64,000 nucleotides of DNA from Oceaniglobus ichthyenteri (GTDB lineage Bacteria > Pseudomonadota > Alphaproteobacteria > Rhodobacterales > Rhodobacteraceae). The notes below the pieces were generated by a model. The model was not told the DNA's origin. It ran no database searches and saw nothing but the letters and a program-made list of their open reading frames with translations. The stretch is taken from contig NZ_QAGK01000001.1 in the NCBI RefSeq assembly GCF_003057885.1, positions 62,001 through 126,000 on the forward strand, written 5' to 3'. The translations under genes and the position numbers were made by a program. Position 1 is the first letter of the stretch. Every line of letters begins with the position of its first letter. Below are positions 29,817 to 39,797 of the stretch, in pieces.

Positions 29817-31427
29817 TTAGCTGCCTGTGCGGGGTATTTCCACCCCGGCCGCGCGCAATGCCGCAAGGATATCGGCATCGCGGCCATAAACATCACGGCG
29901 ATACTCCATCCCGCCGGCGGGTTTGGTATAGGCCGTGCGATAGACCAGATGCACCGGCACCGGCTGTTCCAGATTCACCCGGGTTTCACGCCCTGTGTTC
30001 AGGTAATTATGGAATGTCGCCTTTGGATCGTCAGATTGTTTGGCCAGCAGCGCATAGGCAAAATCAAACGGATCGGCCAGCCGGATACACCCATGGCTGA
30101 ACGCGCGCCGTTCGCGGCTGAACAGGTTTTTAGCAGGCGTATCATGGAGATAGATGTTGTACTTGTTAGGGAACATGAACTTGACCAACCCCAACGCGTT
30201 GCGCGCACTGGGGGGTTGGCGCATGGAATAGGGAAAGGTGCGCGCCGAATACTGGCTGAATCCGCGGCCCCGGTTCACAACACGGCCCCGGCTGTCGGTA
30301 ATCTCAAGATACGACAGGGCGTGGGGATTGCTGCGCAGAACCGGCAGGTATTCATTTACGATGATCGAGCGGGGAATATACCATGATGGATTGATCACCA
30401 TATGGTTCATCACGTCGGAAAATTCCGGCGTTTCGCGGTCTGGCACATCCTTGCCAATCACACTGCGGGTTTCGAACGTGACCTCGCCATCGTCGATGAT
30501 CTTGGCTTTGAAATCGGTCAGGTTGACCCAGATGTGGCGCTTGCCCCGGTCGATGTTCATCCAGCGTTCCCGCTCAAGCGCGACCATGATCTGCCCCATG
30601 CGCGCCTCGGGGCCGATGTTGATCTTCTCGATGGTTGAGGAACCGGCGATACCATCGTCGGTCAGCCCGTTGTCGCGCTGAAACTCGGCGACGGCGCCTT
30701 GCATCTCGTCATCATAGACCTGGGTCGCAGAGCGGCGCAGGTAATCCAGCGCGATCAGCCGGTCGCGCAGGGCAACGACCTGCTGCCCCTGATCGCCCGG
30801 CTTCAGCGATCCGGCGTTCACCTGCGCGCCCCATCCGCCCTGTTCGATCTGCTGTTCCAGCTTGAGCTTTTCGCGCACAAGGCGGGTGTATTCCGGCGAT
30901 GTCGGGGTCAGACCCCGCAAATAAGCCAACGGCAGGCTGGTTTCGAAATCTTTCAGCATTTGCAAACGGTCGCGCACCGGCACTTCGCGTTTGATGCCTG
31001 ATACCACCTTGTTGGGGTTCAGGATGCCGGTGTTCTTATCGGTCGCAAAACGCAAAAACAGGCGGCTCATCTCCACCTCAATCCGGCCCCGGTCGCGCGT
31101 GCTGCGCGCACTGGCCAGCATCGCGCGCACATCTTCGGGGCGGTAACGATCGGCCGGCAGCCCGTGTTCACCGGCCACCTCAAGCACCTTTAACAATGCT
31201 GCGCGACGGTTCAGGTCGTCTTCGTCATCGCCCACCCAGATCGGTTGATACCCGTTGTCGCGATAAAATGCAGACAGGGCGTCATCCTGTGCGGCGGTTT
31301 CGGCAATGGCCTGTTTGAATGCCGTGACTTCGGCCGTGGCCATGCCGGTGGAAAGAGAAAGCCCGGCCACAGACATCAACGCCGCAGCGGCCAACGATCG
31401 GAATCGGGTCAGGGGGGCGGTTTTCAT
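29817..31427 (-). CDS. Murein L,D-transpeptidase (YcbB/LdtD-type)
   Basis: A 536-residue exported cell-wall enzyme that forms 3-3 peptide cross-links or attaches proteins to peptidoglycan. After a signal peptide come an inserted region, a peptidoglycan-binding domain (LKPGDQGQQVVALRDRL to GIAGSSTIEKIN) and a YkuD catalytic domain with His-Gly-Cys447 in FSHGCIRLADP. I start at ATG 31427, directly before the signal sequence; the ribosome site there is weak, and a further in-frame stretch reaches 31523. It lies 28 bases upstream of lpxD on the same strand. Confidence 0.88.
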   Translation of the reverse strand: MKTAPLTRFRSLAAAALMSVAGLSLSTGMATAEVTAFKQAIAETAAQDDALSAFYRDNGYQPIWVGDDEDDLNRRAALLKVLEVAGEHGLPADRYRPEDVRAMLASARSTRDRGRIEVEMSRLFLRFATDKNTGILNPNKVVSGIKREVPVRDRLQMLKDFETSLPLAYLRGLTPTSPEYTRLVREKLKLEQQIEQGGWGAQVNAGSLKPGDQGQQVVALRDRLIALDYLRRSATQVYDDEMQGAVAEFQRDNGLTDDGIAGSSTIEKINIGPEARMGQIMVALERERWMNIDRGKRHIWVNLTDFKAKIIDDGEVTFETRSVIGKDVPDRETPEFSDVMNHMVINPSWYIPRSIIVNEYLPVLRSNPHALSYLEITDSRGRVVNRGRGFSQYSARTFPYSMRQPPSARNALGLVKFMFPNKYNIYLHDTPAKNLFSRERRAFSHGCIRLADPFDFAYALLAKQSDDPKATFHNYLNTGRETRVNLEQPVPVHLVYRTAYTKPAGGMEYRRDVYGRDADILAALRAAGVEIPRTGS

Positions 31428-31767
31428 CACGGTCAACAAGGTTAAAAACTCCGAATCAAAAACAGTTTTGGCGATCACACGCCTGTGAACACAGCTTTGC
31501 CGGGGTATTTTTACCCTGTCCACTCACAATTACGACAGATATTCCAAGTCGCCCCAGAATTATAAGTTCCCGTAGCGACAAGATTTTCCAAAAAAGTCAC
31601 ACAGCGTTAAGCAAATTTTTGCCTATTTCGCTCAAACAAGAGCCAGCGCTCCGCCTTCCACCTTGGTCCGGCCGCCCACTCGTGTCATAGAGGGGACGCA
31701 CCTTGGGGGAATGAGGTAGCAATCAAGCTGCGCAAAGCGGCAACAGGTAAGAAACGGGACATAATCC
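31428..31767. other. Divergent intergenic region, L,D-transpeptidase / DUF882
   Basis: About 340 bases between two divergent cell-wall genes, expected to hold both promoters. The part from 31480 to 31625 is A/T-rich compared with its surroundings and contains several TTTTT or AAAAA runs. A small inverted repeat (GGGGTA TTTT TACCC, near 31503-31517) is visible. I see no convincing open frame and cannot pick definite -35/-10 pairs. Confidence 0.4.
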
Positions 31768-32337
31768 ATGACGAATACTTGCTCAAAGGGCCTGACCCGG
31801 CGTGCGTTGCTGGGGGCCTTTGCCGCCACAACCGTTGTTGCGGCGCCTACCTATTCCAATGCTTTCGGCTTTCTGCGCGGCGCGGGTGATATTCGCCGGT
31901 TGCGGATGTATTCGGGCCGTACGGGCGAAAGCATCGATATGATTTATTGGATCGAAGGCAAGTATATCAAGGATGCACTGACCGAAGTGAATCACTTCAT
32001 GCGCGATTGGCGCAATAACAAGGTCAAAGGTGTCGATCCGCGCACGGTTGATATCATGACCGCGGCGCATAATCTGATGGATACGACCGAACCCTATATG
32101 CTGTTGTCCGGCTACCGTTCGCCTGAAACCAATGCGATGTTGCGCAGCCGGTCATCCGGTGTGGCGAAAAACTCTCTGCATCTGCGCGCACAAGCGGCGG
32201 ATTTGCGGCTGCAATCGCGTTCGGTGAACCAGATGGCGCGCGCTGCCTCGGCTTGCGCGGCTGGCGGTGTCGGTCGTTATTCGCGGTCAGACTTTGTTCA
32301 TATGGATTGTGGTGTTGTCCGGACTTGGGGGCGTTGA
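31768..32337 (+). CDS. DUF882 family protein (peptidase M15-like), Tat-exported
   Basis: A 189-residue protein with a twin-arginine signal (LTRRALLGAFAATTVVAAP). The mature part holds the DUF882 / M15_3 signatures LLSGYRSPETNAMLR, SLHLRAQAADLRL and DFVHMDCGVVRTW. Their His, Asp and His residues match the zinc ligands of the DD-carboxypeptidase-like M15 fold, so a peptidoglycan peptidase role is likely. It is divergent from the L,D-transpeptidase gene, in keeping with a shared cell-wall theme. Confidence 0.85.
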   Translation: MTNTCSKGLTRRALLGAFAATTVVAAPTYSNAFGFLRGAGDIRRLRMYSGRTGESIDMIYWIEGKYIKDALTEVNHFMRDWRNNKVKGVDPRTVDIMTAAHNLMDTTEPYMLLSGYRSPETNAMLRSRSSGVAKNSLHLRAQAADLRLQSRSVNQMARAASACAAGGVGRYSRSDFVHMDCGVVRTWGR

Positions 32338-32368
32338 TCGTTTCTTGACATGACAACTCTGAAAACAG

Positions 32369-32398
32369 GGCGGCGGTTCCACACCAGCCGCCTTTTTT
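32369..32398 (+). terminator. Bidirectional terminator, DUF882 / MttB-family
   Basis: GGCGGC / GCCGCC stem with a 12-base loop, then TTTTTT on the plus strand. The minus strand has CTGTTTTCAG after the stem. It separates two convergent genes. Confidence 0.75.
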
Positions 32399-32414
32399 AT
32401 TTTTAAATTATCAT

Positions 32415-33959
32415 TCAGCCAAACGCGTCGGGCATCGATTCCTTTTTCTTCGCGACATAGGCATCCAATGATTCCGCAATTGCCGGATCAAGATGCGGCT
32501 GAACATAGTCACCCAACAGTTTGCTTACCCGCGCGGCGGCCAGGGTTTGCGTATCGCGCGCGCCCTCCTCATCCCATGTCTCGAACGGCTTGTAATCAAA
32601 CAGATCGCTGCGCCAGAAGGCCGATTTGAAATTCTCCTGGGTATGGGCACAGCCCAGGTAATGGCCGCCCGGCCCCACCTCGGCGATGGCGCCCATCGCC
32701 TGTCCGTTTTCGGTAATATCAACGCCCCGCGCCAACCCATGCAGCGCGCCCAGTTGATCGGCGTCCATGACAAATTTCTCGTACGAACTCACCAATCCGC
32801 CCTCAAGCCAACCGCAAGCGTGCAACATGAAATTCACCCCTGACAAAAGCCCCACATTCAGCGAATTGGCTGTTTCATAGGCGGCCTGAGCATCGGGCAG
32901 CTTTGATCCACAGAAAGACCCCGCACTGCGGTACGGCAGGCCCAACCGACGCACCAGTTGCCCGGTGCCATAGGTGATCTGCGCCGCTTCGGGTGTGCCA
33001 AAGGTGGGCGCGCCGCTGTTCATGTCAATGGACGTAACAAACGCCCCCGCAATCACCGGCGCGCCTGGTCGCACCAATTGTGCATAGGCCACGCCGACCA
33101 GAATTTCGGCCAATACCTGTGTCAAGGTTCCGGCAACCGACACCGGTGCCATGGCACCACCCACGATGAACGGCGAAACGATACAGGCTTGGTTGTTGGC
33201 GGCGTACACTTCCAGCGCGCCCATCATCGTGGCATCGAAGGTCAGCGGCGAATTGATATTGATGAGCGAGGTCATCACAGTGTTATTTTGCACAAAATCA
33301 GCGCCAAACAGCAATCCCGCCATATCCACCGAATCCTGCGCGCGCACCGGTTCGGTGACCGAGCCCATGAACGGTTTGTCGGAATACACCATATGGGCCT
33401 GCAGCATATCGAGATGGCGCTTGTTCACCGCCACATCGGTGGGTTCGCACACCGTACCGCCGGAATGGTGCAGCCATTTCGACATATAGCCAAGTTTCAC
33501 AAAATTGCGAAAATCCTCCATCGTGGCGTACCGACGCCCGCCGTTGATATCGCGCACGAACGGTGGCCCATAAACCGGAGCCAGCACCAGATTGCGCCCG
33601 CCGATTTCAACATTCCGTTCGGGATTGCGAGCGTGTTGGGTGAAACTGCCCGGTGCCGTGGCGCAAAGCTGGCGCGCCAATCCGCGCGGTATGCGCACCC
33701 GGTCGCCCTGAACCTCGGCGCCGGCATCGCGCCAACGCTGCAAGGCGGCGGGGTTTTCGGGGAAATTCACGCCAATTTCGGCCAGTACCGTTTCGGCGTT
33801 ACGCTCGATGATTTCGATGGTTTCATCGTTCAGAATATCGAGGTTGGGGATGTTGCGCTCGATGAAGCGCGCCGCTTCAATCCGCACGGCGGTGCGTTCT
33901 GCCCGCCGCGCGGCACCGCCGCCGCCTCTTGCCCGCCGGGGCGCTACCGCTTCGTTCAT
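32415..33959 (-). CDS. Trimethylamine methyltransferase (MttB) family protein, non-pyrrolysine type
   Basis: A 514-residue TIM-barrel methyltransferase of the MttB superfamily. After a basic, glycine-rich N-terminus (RRARGGGGAARRAER), core motifs include ETVLAEIGVNFPENP, RIPRGLA and GPGGHYLGCAHTQENF. There is no in-frame amber codon, so it is not the pyrrolysine TMA enzyme. Non-Pyl members, abundant in marine roseobacters, demethylate quaternary amines such as glycine betaine and pass the methyl to a corrinoid protein. None of the partner genes is nearby. AGGGAG before the ATG at 33959 fixes the start. Confidence 0.85.
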   Translation of the reverse strand: MNEAVAPRRARGGGGAARRAERTAVRIEAARFIERNIPNLDILNDETIEIIERNAETVLAEIGVNFPENPAALQRWRDAGAEVQGDRVRIPRGLARQLCATAPGSFTQHARNPERNVEIGGRNLVLAPVYGPPFVRDINGGRRYATMEDFRNFVKLGYMSKWLHHSGGTVCEPTDVAVNKRHLDMLQAHMVYSDKPFMGSVTEPVRAQDSVDMAGLLFGADFVQNNTVMTSLININSPLTFDATMMGALEVYAANNQACIVSPFIVGGAMAPVSVAGTLTQVLAEILVGVAYAQLVRPGAPVIAGAFVTSIDMNSGAPTFGTPEAAQITYGTGQLVRRLGLPYRSAGSFCGSKLPDAQAAYETANSLNVGLLSGVNFMLHACGWLEGGLVSSYEKFVMDADQLGALHGLARGVDITENGQAMGAIAEVGPGGHYLGCAHTQENFKSAFWRSDLFDYKPFETWDEEGARDTQTLAAARVSKLLGDYVQPHLDPAIAESLDAYVAKKKESMPDAFG

Positions 33960-34128
33960 CGTGACACTCCCTTGGTTTACCGTTGATCTAACCAGGTGCG
34001 CGGGCGAAATAGGGTCGGTTTCCGCCACATGACGGCGATTTGCGACTTTCCCGGCACTTGCCTGTAAAATTGTGCAAAAGTGCGCCGCCTTCTTGCAACG
34101 TCTGGCGCGCTGGCCTATGCCGCAAGAC

Positions 34129-35691
34129 ATGACAAATATCTCTCACGAGCGGCTTCTGATCATTGATTTCGGCAGCCAGGTAACACAGTTGATTGCCCGC
34201 CGGTCACGCGAACTGAACGTGTATTGCGAAATACATCCGTTCCAGAACGTGACCGAGGCATTTCTGGCCGAATTCGCGCCAAAAGCCGTGATCCTTTCGG
34301 GTGGTCCGGCCAGCGTGATTGATGCCGCATCGCCGCGCCCACCCGAATCTGTGTTTACCATGGGCGTGCCGGTTCTGGGCATTTGTTACGGCCAACAGGT
34401 GATGATGCAGATGCTGGGCGGCAAGGTCGAACGCGGCCATGGCACCGCCGAATTTGGCCGCGCCTATGTAAAGCCGAACGATCACGCCACCGACCTGCTG
34501 ACCGGTTGGTTTCTTGAGGGGCGCGAACAGGTCTGGATGAGCCATGGCGATCACGTGGCGCATATCGCCCCCGGGTTCGAAGTGTCGGCCACATCGCCAA
34601 ACGCACCCTTTGCGGTGATATCCGACACCGAGCGGCGGTTTTACGCGGTGCAATTCCACCCCGAGGTGCATCACACGCCGAATGGCAAAACCCTGTTTGA
34701 AAATTTCATCAAAATCGCGGGGTTCACCGGCGATTGGACCATGGGCGCCTACCGCGAACAGGCAATTGCCGCGATCCGCGAACAGGTCGGCACGGAAAAG
34801 GTGATCTGCGCGCTGTCGGGCGGCGTTGATTCATCGGTGGCCGCTGTTTTGATTCACGAGGCAATCGGTGATCAGCTGACCTGTGTGTATGTCGATCATG
34901 GACTGATGCGGTTGGGCGAAAGCGAACAGGTGGTTGGTATGTTCCGCGAACATTACAACCTGCCCTTGATCCATGCCGATGAATCCGAACTGTTTTTGGG
35001 TGAACTTGAAGGTGTAAGCGACCCGGAAACAAAAAGAAAAATCATTGGCCGGTTGTTTATTGACGTGTTCCAGAAACACGCCGATGCGATTGGCGGCGCG
35101 GCGTTTCTGGCCCAAGGTACGTTGTACCCTGATGTGATTGAATCGGTCAGCTTTAGCGGTGGGCCATCGGTTACAATCAAAAGCCACCACAATGTTGGTG
35201 GTTTGCCCGAAAAGATGGGCATGAAACTGGTCGAGCCTTTGCGCGAACTGTTCAAGGACGAAGTGCGCGCCCTGGGCCATGAATTGGGCCTGCCTGACAG
35301 TTTTATTGGCCGCCATCCGTTTCCCGGCCCCGGCCTTGCCATCCGTTGCCCCGGTGAAATCACCCGTGAAAAGCTGGATATTCTGCGTCAGGCCGATGCG
35401 GTCTATATTGATCAAATCCGCAAACATAATCTGTATGACGAGATTTGGCAGGCTTTCGTGGCCATTTTGCCCGTGCGCACCGTGGGTGTGATGGGCGATG
35501 GGCGCACCTATGATTTCGCCTGTGCGTTGCGCGCGGTCACGTCTGTTGATGGGATGACGGCCGATTACTATCCGTTCACCCACGAATTTCTGGGCGAAAC
35601 CGCCACCCGCATCATCAACGAGGTGCCGGGCATCAATCGCGTGACTTATGACATCACTTCAAAACCACCCGGTACCATAGAATGGGAATGA
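34129..35691 (+). CDS. guaA: GMP synthase (glutamine-hydrolysing) GuaA
   Basis: A 520-residue enzyme converting XMP to GMP with glutamine and ATP. The class I amidotransferase domain (about 1-200) has [17 protein letters not shown] and the nucleophile in GICYGQQ, with the His-Glu pair in FHPEVHHT. The ATP-pyrophosphatase domain follows with the PP-loop SGGVDSS and DHGLMRLGE. The C-terminal dimerisation domain has [14 protein letters not shown] and ends [10 protein letters not shown] start at ATG 34129 ([10 protein letters not shown]) by family match; ATG 34117 is possible. The end overlaps the DMT gene by 10 bases. Confidence 0.96.
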   Translation: MTNISHERLLIIDFGSQVTQLIARRSRELNVYCEIHPFQNVTEAFLAEFAPKAVILSGGPASVIDAASPRPPESVFTMGVPVLGICYGQQVMMQMLGGKVERGHGTAEFGRAYVKPNDHATDLLTGWFLEGREQVWMSHGDHVAHIAPGFEVSATSPNAPFAVISDTERRFYAVQFHPEVHHTPNGKTLFENFIKIAGFTGDWTMGAYREQAIAAIREQVGTEKVICALSGGVDSSVAAVLIHEAIGDQLTCVYVDHGLMRLGESEQVVGMFREHYNLPLIHADESELFLGELEGVSDPETKRKIIGRLFIDVFQKHADAIGGAAFLAQGTLYPDVIESVSFSGGPSVTIKSHHNVGGLPEKMGMKLVEPLRELFKDEVRALGHELGLPDSFIGRHPFPGPGLAIRCPGEITREKLDILRQADAVYIDQIRKHNLYDEIWQAFVAILPVRTVGVMGDGRTYDFACALRAVTSVDGMTADYYPFTHEFLGETATRIINEVPGINRVTYDITSKPPGTIEWE

Positions 35692-36611
35692 CGGCACAGG
35701 CTGGGCCCGCTGCTCAGCCGCTCAAGGCCGCGCTCTGGATGGCGGCTTCGATTGTTTCGTTTTCTGCAATGGCCGTCGCCGGGCGCAGTTTGGCCAGCGA
35801 ACTGGATACATTTGAAACCATGCTGTACCGATCCCTTGTGGGGGTGGTTCTGGTGGTTGCGGTCTGTACGGCCCGGGGTCTTTGGCCCCAGGTCGAAACC
35901 CGTCGTTTTCGTTTGCATCTGATGCGCAATGCGTTCCATTTTACCGGGCAGAACCTGTGGTTTTTTGCCATCACGGTGGCCCCATTGGCGCAGGTGTTCG
36001 CGGTTGAGTTTTCATCGCCGCTTTGGGTGGCATTGGCGGCGCCGTTTTTCTTGAAAGAGCGCCTTACATTGATGCGCGCCTTTGCTGCACTGCTTGGATT
36101 TGTTGGAATTCTGGTTGTTGCACGGCCAACATTCACCAATATTGACCCGGGATTGGCCGCCGTTGCATTGGCTGCCATGTTCTTTGCAGCCACCAATATC
36201 ACCACCAAGGTGTTGACCCGCGATCAGTCGATCATTTGCATCATGTTCTGGCTTACGGTGATGCAAGCAGTGTTCGGATTGATCACATCGGGGTTTGACG
36301 GTGACATCACCCTGCCGTCATTGGCGCTGTGGCCTTGGGTCTTTCTGGTGGGCAGTTCCGGTCTTTTTGCCCATTATTGCCTCACCACCGCGCTGAGCCT
36401 TGCGCCGGCAACGATTGTCGTTCCGTTCGATTTCATGCGCCTGCCGGTGATCGCTGTGGTCGGTATGTTGGTTTACAACGAAGCGTTGGATATTTTCGTT
36501 CTGATTGGTGCGGTCATCGTATTTTCCGCCAATTATCTGAATGTCTGGACCGACTCGCGCAGTCGCCGGCGTGCTGCCAAAAATAGCACAGCACAACCAA
36601 AAGTTGTCTAG
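35682..36611 (+). CDS. DMT family transporter (EamA)
   Basis: A 309-residue protein with about ten hydrophobic helices arranged as two EamA repeats. Examples are [31 protein letters not shown] in the first half and [34 protein letters not shown] in the second. Such proteins export metabolites or drugs by exchange; the substrate is unknown. It starts inside the last codons of guaA (10-base overlap; a second ATG six bases later is possible), so it is translated from the same message. Confidence 0.85.
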   Translation: MGMTAQAGPAAQPLKAALWMAASIVSFSAMAVAGRSLASELDTFETMLYRSLVGVVLVVAVCTARGLWPQVETRRFRLHLMRNAFHFTGQNLWFFAITVAPLAQVFAVEFSSPLWVALAAPFFLKERLTLMRAFAALLGFVGILVVARPTFTNIDPGLAAVALAAMFFAATNITTKVLTRDQSIICIMFWLTVMQAVFGLITSGFDGDITLPSLALWPWVFLVGSSGLFAHYCLTTALSLAPATIVVPFDFMRLPVIAVVGMLVYNEALDIFVLIGAVIVFSANYLNVWTDSRSRRRAAKNSTAQPKVV

Positions 36612-36685
36612 GTAATTGACCGACTGCCTAACCTTGGGTCACCTATGAATCCAAAGGAAACGCCATCGTGTAACGGGGAACACCA

Positions 36686-37810
36686 ATGAAACATGTTCGT
36701 TTGGCCAGCGCGGCCTTGTTAACCAGTGTCTCGGTTGCGCAGGCGGGCGGCGTTGATCGTACCGGGCAATCGGTGGCGGTTATCTTTGAGGCGGGCAATT
36801 ATCTTGAGCTCAGCTTTGGCAGCGTTGCGCCTTCGGTAAGCGGGATTGGCACGGCTGCGTCGGGCACGCCGGCATCGTCAGGTGACATGTCGTCATCGTT
36901 CACCCAATTTTCGGGCGCGTACAAACACAGCTTTGGCAATGGCTGGGATGCAGCGGTGATTTTCGATCAACCCTTTGGTGCGGCGGTCGATTATCCGGCG
37001 GCACAGCCATACTATGCGCGCGGATCGGTGGCCAATCTTGCGGCTGATGCGTTGACGGCCGTGTTGAAATACAAGCTTCCCAGCGACGTCAGCCTTTACG
37101 GCGGATTGCGCTATCAGACCTTTACGGCAAGCGCGACAACCCCGTTCATCACTCTTGATCCCACGATCCCGACCGCGCCTTACGCGGTCAAGGGCGCCAA
37201 GGATGGCGCGTTTGGTTATCTTGTCGGGGCCGCATATGAACGGCCCGATATCGCGCTGCGGGTGGCGTTGACCTATAATTCCAAGATCAAACATGCCCTT
37301 GATACGTTGGAAACATCGGCCTTTGGCGGCCCGGTGCGCAGCGTCACGCCGGTTCATACGCCGCAATCGGTAAACCTCGATTTTCAAACCGGCGTCGCCG
37401 CGAATACATTGGTGTTCGGGAACATCCGTTGGGTCGATTGGAGCGATTTTGACATCTCGCCAACCGTCTATCGCCTGATCACGGGTGAACCTTTGGTCAG
37501 CTATCGCAAGGACACCGTGTCATACACATTGGGCATCGGGCGCAAATTGAACGATACCTGGTCGATCGCGGGAACCATCGGGTACGAGGAACCGATGTAT
37601 GGGTTTTCATCAAACCTGGGCCCGACCGACGGATATATCTCTTACGGCTTGGGCGCGACATATACCAAGGATCAGATGAAGGTGACAGCAGGCGTGCGAT
37701 ATGTTGATATCGGTGACACCCAAACCACCTTGGGCGGTGGCGTGGCGGCAGCCGATTTCAAAGACAACCATGCAATCGCGTTCGGGCTGAAGATTGGGTA
37801 TACGTTTTAA
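36686..37810 (+). CDS. OmpP1/FadL-family outer membrane protein
   Basis: A 374-residue beta-barrel protein for uptake of hydrophobic compounds. A signal peptide (KHVRLASAALLTSVSVAQA) precedes a short N-terminal hatch-like segment. Amphipathic strands run through to a C-terminal aromatic-ended strand (FGLKIGYTF) as needed for outer-membrane insertion. FadL-type signs are GLGATYTKDQ and the repeated Y-x-x-F/Y strands near the end. It stands alone, with a DMT gene on each side. Confidence 0.8.
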   Translation: MKHVRLASAALLTSVSVAQAGGVDRTGQSVAVIFEAGNYLELSFGSVAPSVSGIGTAASGTPASSGDMSSSFTQFSGAYKHSFGNGWDAAVIFDQPFGAAVDYPAAQPYYARGSVANLAADALTAVLKYKLPSDVSLYGGLRYQTFTASATTPFITLDPTIPTAPYAVKGAKDGAFGYLVGAAYERPDIALRVALTYNSKIKHALDTLETSAFGGPVRSVTPVHTPQSVNLDFQTGVAANTLVFGNIRWVDWSDFDISPTVYRLITGEPLVSYRKDTVSYTLGIGRKLNDTWSIAGTIGYEEPMYGFSSNLGPTDGYISYGLGATYTKDQMKVTAGVRYVDIGDTQTTLGGGVAAADFKDNHAIAFGLKIGYTF

Positions 37811-37913
37811 CCCATTTTCTTAACCATCGCCAAGCGATGATAAAAACCACAGGTTTTCGTTTTGGCGCATGAAACGGATCGCACAGCCCCCGGTTGGCTG
37901 CTAAGGCTGCGCT

Positions 37914-38840
37914 ATGGCTGATCCGAAAAACATATCCCCCCGCGCCTGGGCCGAGCTTTTGCTTTTGGCAATGATCTGGGGCGCGTCGTTTCTTTCGATC
38001 CGTGTGGCGCTGGATGAAATCGGCGTGGCCACGGCGGTGGCCCATCGCGTTGGGTGGGCGGCGTTGATCCTGTGGGGCGTGGTGGCTGTGCGCCGCCTGC
38101 CCCTGCCCCGCAACCCGCGAATCTGGGGCGCTTTTCTGGTCATGGGGATACTGAACAACGTAATTCCGTTTTCGATGATGGGATGGGGTCAGTTGCATAT
38201 CGAAACCGGCCTGACATCGATCCTGAACGCGACCACAGCCATTTTCGGTGTCGTGGTGGCGGCTGCGGTGTTTGCCGATGAACCGCTCAGCCTGCGCCGG
38301 ATCATCGGGGTCAGCCTTGGATTTCTGGGTGTGGCCACCGCCATCGGGATTGAGGCATTGGCAAATTTCGATATCCAGTCCTTGGCGCAATTGGCGGTTT
38401 TATGCGGCACGTTCAGCTATGCCTTGGCGGTGGCCTGGGCGCGCAAGACTTTGGGGGGATTGCCCCCCTTGGTGGCGGCGGCGGGCATGCTGACAGGATC
38501 ATCCCTGATCATGGTGCCGGCGGCCTGGATCATTGACGGGCCGATAACACTGGCGCTGCAACCGCGCACGTTGATGGCAATCGCATATTATGCGGCCATC
38601 GCCACGGCCTTGGCTTATTTGTTGTATTACAGGGTGTTGGCCATGGCCGGGGCCGGCAACGTGATGTTGTGCACCCTGCTTATTCCGCCGGTGGCCATCG
38701 TTTTGGGCGTGATCGTTCTGGGCGAAACGCTGCATCCGTCGGCCTATGTCGGGTTTGCGATTCTGGCGGCCGGGCTGTTGATTCTCAACGGAAAAGGCAG
38801 GCGCAAGACACCCCTATCCAAACCCCAGGTCGCGCGTTAA
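37914..38840 (+). CDS. DMT family transporter (EamA)
   Basis: A 308-residue ten-helix exporter of the drug/metabolite superfamily with two EamA repeats. Family marks are LLLAMIWGASFLSIRVALDE at the N-terminus, the signature ILNATTAIFGVVVAAAVFADEPLSLRRIIGVSLGFLGV and, in the second half, LIPPVAIVLGVIVLGETLHPSAYVGFAIL. It is a different lineage from the DMT protein next to guaA. The substrate is unknown. The next gene follows after 27 bases. Confidence 0.85.
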   Translation: MADPKNISPRAWAELLLLAMIWGASFLSIRVALDEIGVATAVAHRVGWAALILWGVVAVRRLPLPRNPRIWGAFLVMGILNNVIPFSMMGWGQLHIETGLTSILNATTAIFGVVVAAAVFADEPLSLRRIIGVSLGFLGVATAIGIEALANFDIQSLAQLAVLCGTFSYALAVAWARKTLGGLPPLVAAAGMLTGSSLIMVPAAWIIDGPITLALQPRTLMAIAYYAAIATALAYLLYYRVLAMAGAGNVMLCTLLIPPVAIVLGVIVLGETLHPSAYVGFAILAAGLLILNGKGRRKTPLSKPQVAR

Positions 38841-38867
38841 ACCACCGGCAAAGCAAAAGGGGCGCCC

Positions 38868-39746
38868 ATGATATATCCCACATCTCAGGCCTGGATCGAC
38901 GCCACCGAAAAACGCGTGATGGTGTTTGGCATGTCGGGTCTTGGCAAAACCTATCTGGCCAATATGTTGCGCGCCTCGGGTGATTGGTTTCACTATTCCA
39001 TCGATTACCGCATCGGCACACGGTACATGGGCGAACATATCGCCGACAATTTCAAACGCGAAGCGATGAAAGTGCCGCTGTTGCGCGAACTGCTGATGAG
39101 CGACAGCATTTATGTGGCCAGCAACATCACCTTTGAAAATCTCGCCCCGCTGTCTACCTATTTGGGTAAACCGGGCAATCCCGAACGGGGCGGACTCAGC
39201 TTTGCGGAATACATGCGCCGACAGGAACAGCACCGCGAGGCGGAAACCGCCGCGCTGCTGGACAGTGTGCCGTTCATCGCCCGCGCTGCCGATCTGTATG
39301 GATACGATAACTTTGTTTGCGACACGGGCGGATCAATTTGCGAGGTGGTGAACCCCGATGATCGCGACGATCCGGTGATGGGTACACTATCGGCGCATCT
39401 GCTGCCGGTCTGGATCGAAGGATCGCAGGATCACACCGCCGAACTGATCCGCCGGTTTGATCGCGCGCCAAAGCCGATGTATTATCACCCTGATTTCCTG
39501 ATCCCCGCCTGGCAGGATTATCTGAGCCAAAACAATTTAGTAGAGGGCGATGTTGATCCCGATGCCTTTGTGCGCTGGACCTATGCGCGCGCCATGGCCC
39601 ACCGCCAACCCCGCTATGATGCCATGGCGCGGAACTGGGGCGTCAGCGTGACCGCGCAAGAAGTGACACAGGTGCGCGACGCTGACGGGTTCAACGCCCT
39701 GATCGCCCGCGCCATCGACAGAACACCATCGCGTGTGACGGGTTGA
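38868..39746 (+). CDS. Uncharacterised P-loop NTPase next to metA
   Basis: A 292-residue soluble protein I do not recognise by name. It has a clear Walker A, GMSGLGKTYL (residues 21-30), followed by a kinase-like YSIDYRIGTRYM, and a possible Walker B/sensor at NFVCDTGGSICEV with Asp152. No membrane segment or second known domain is visible. The size and the early P-loop suggest a small-molecule kinase or regulatory ATPase. It lies 51 bases upstream of metA on the same strand, so a link to methionine or sulfur metabolism is possible but unproven. Confidence 0.7.
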   Translation: MIYPTSQAWIDATEKRVMVFGMSGLGKTYLANMLRASGDWFHYSIDYRIGTRYMGEHIADNFKREAMKVPLLRELLMSDSIYVASNITFENLAPLSTYLGKPGNPERGGLSFAEYMRRQEQHREAETAALLDSVPFIARAADLYGYDNFVCDTGGSICEVVNPDDRDDPVMGTLSAHLLPVWIEGSQDHTAELIRRFDRAPKPMYYHPDFLIPAWQDYLSQNNLVEGDVDPDAFVRWTYARAMAHRQPRYDAMARNWGVSVTAQEVTQVRDADGFNALIARAIDRTPSRVTG

Positions 39747-39797
39747 GCCGGGGCACATTTCACCCTATCTGACCAATCCACCTTAAAGGATAAAGAC

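Noticed and set aside
32415-33959. Pyrrolysine-containing MttB
   Set aside because: There is no in-frame amber codon in the 514-codon frame and no pyl genes are in the window.
39747-39797. SAM riboswitch before metA
   Set aside because: SAM-II elements are common before metA in alphaproteobacteria, so I looked. The 51-base gap has no pseudoknot arms or the expected conserved core, only an AAAGGA ribosome site.
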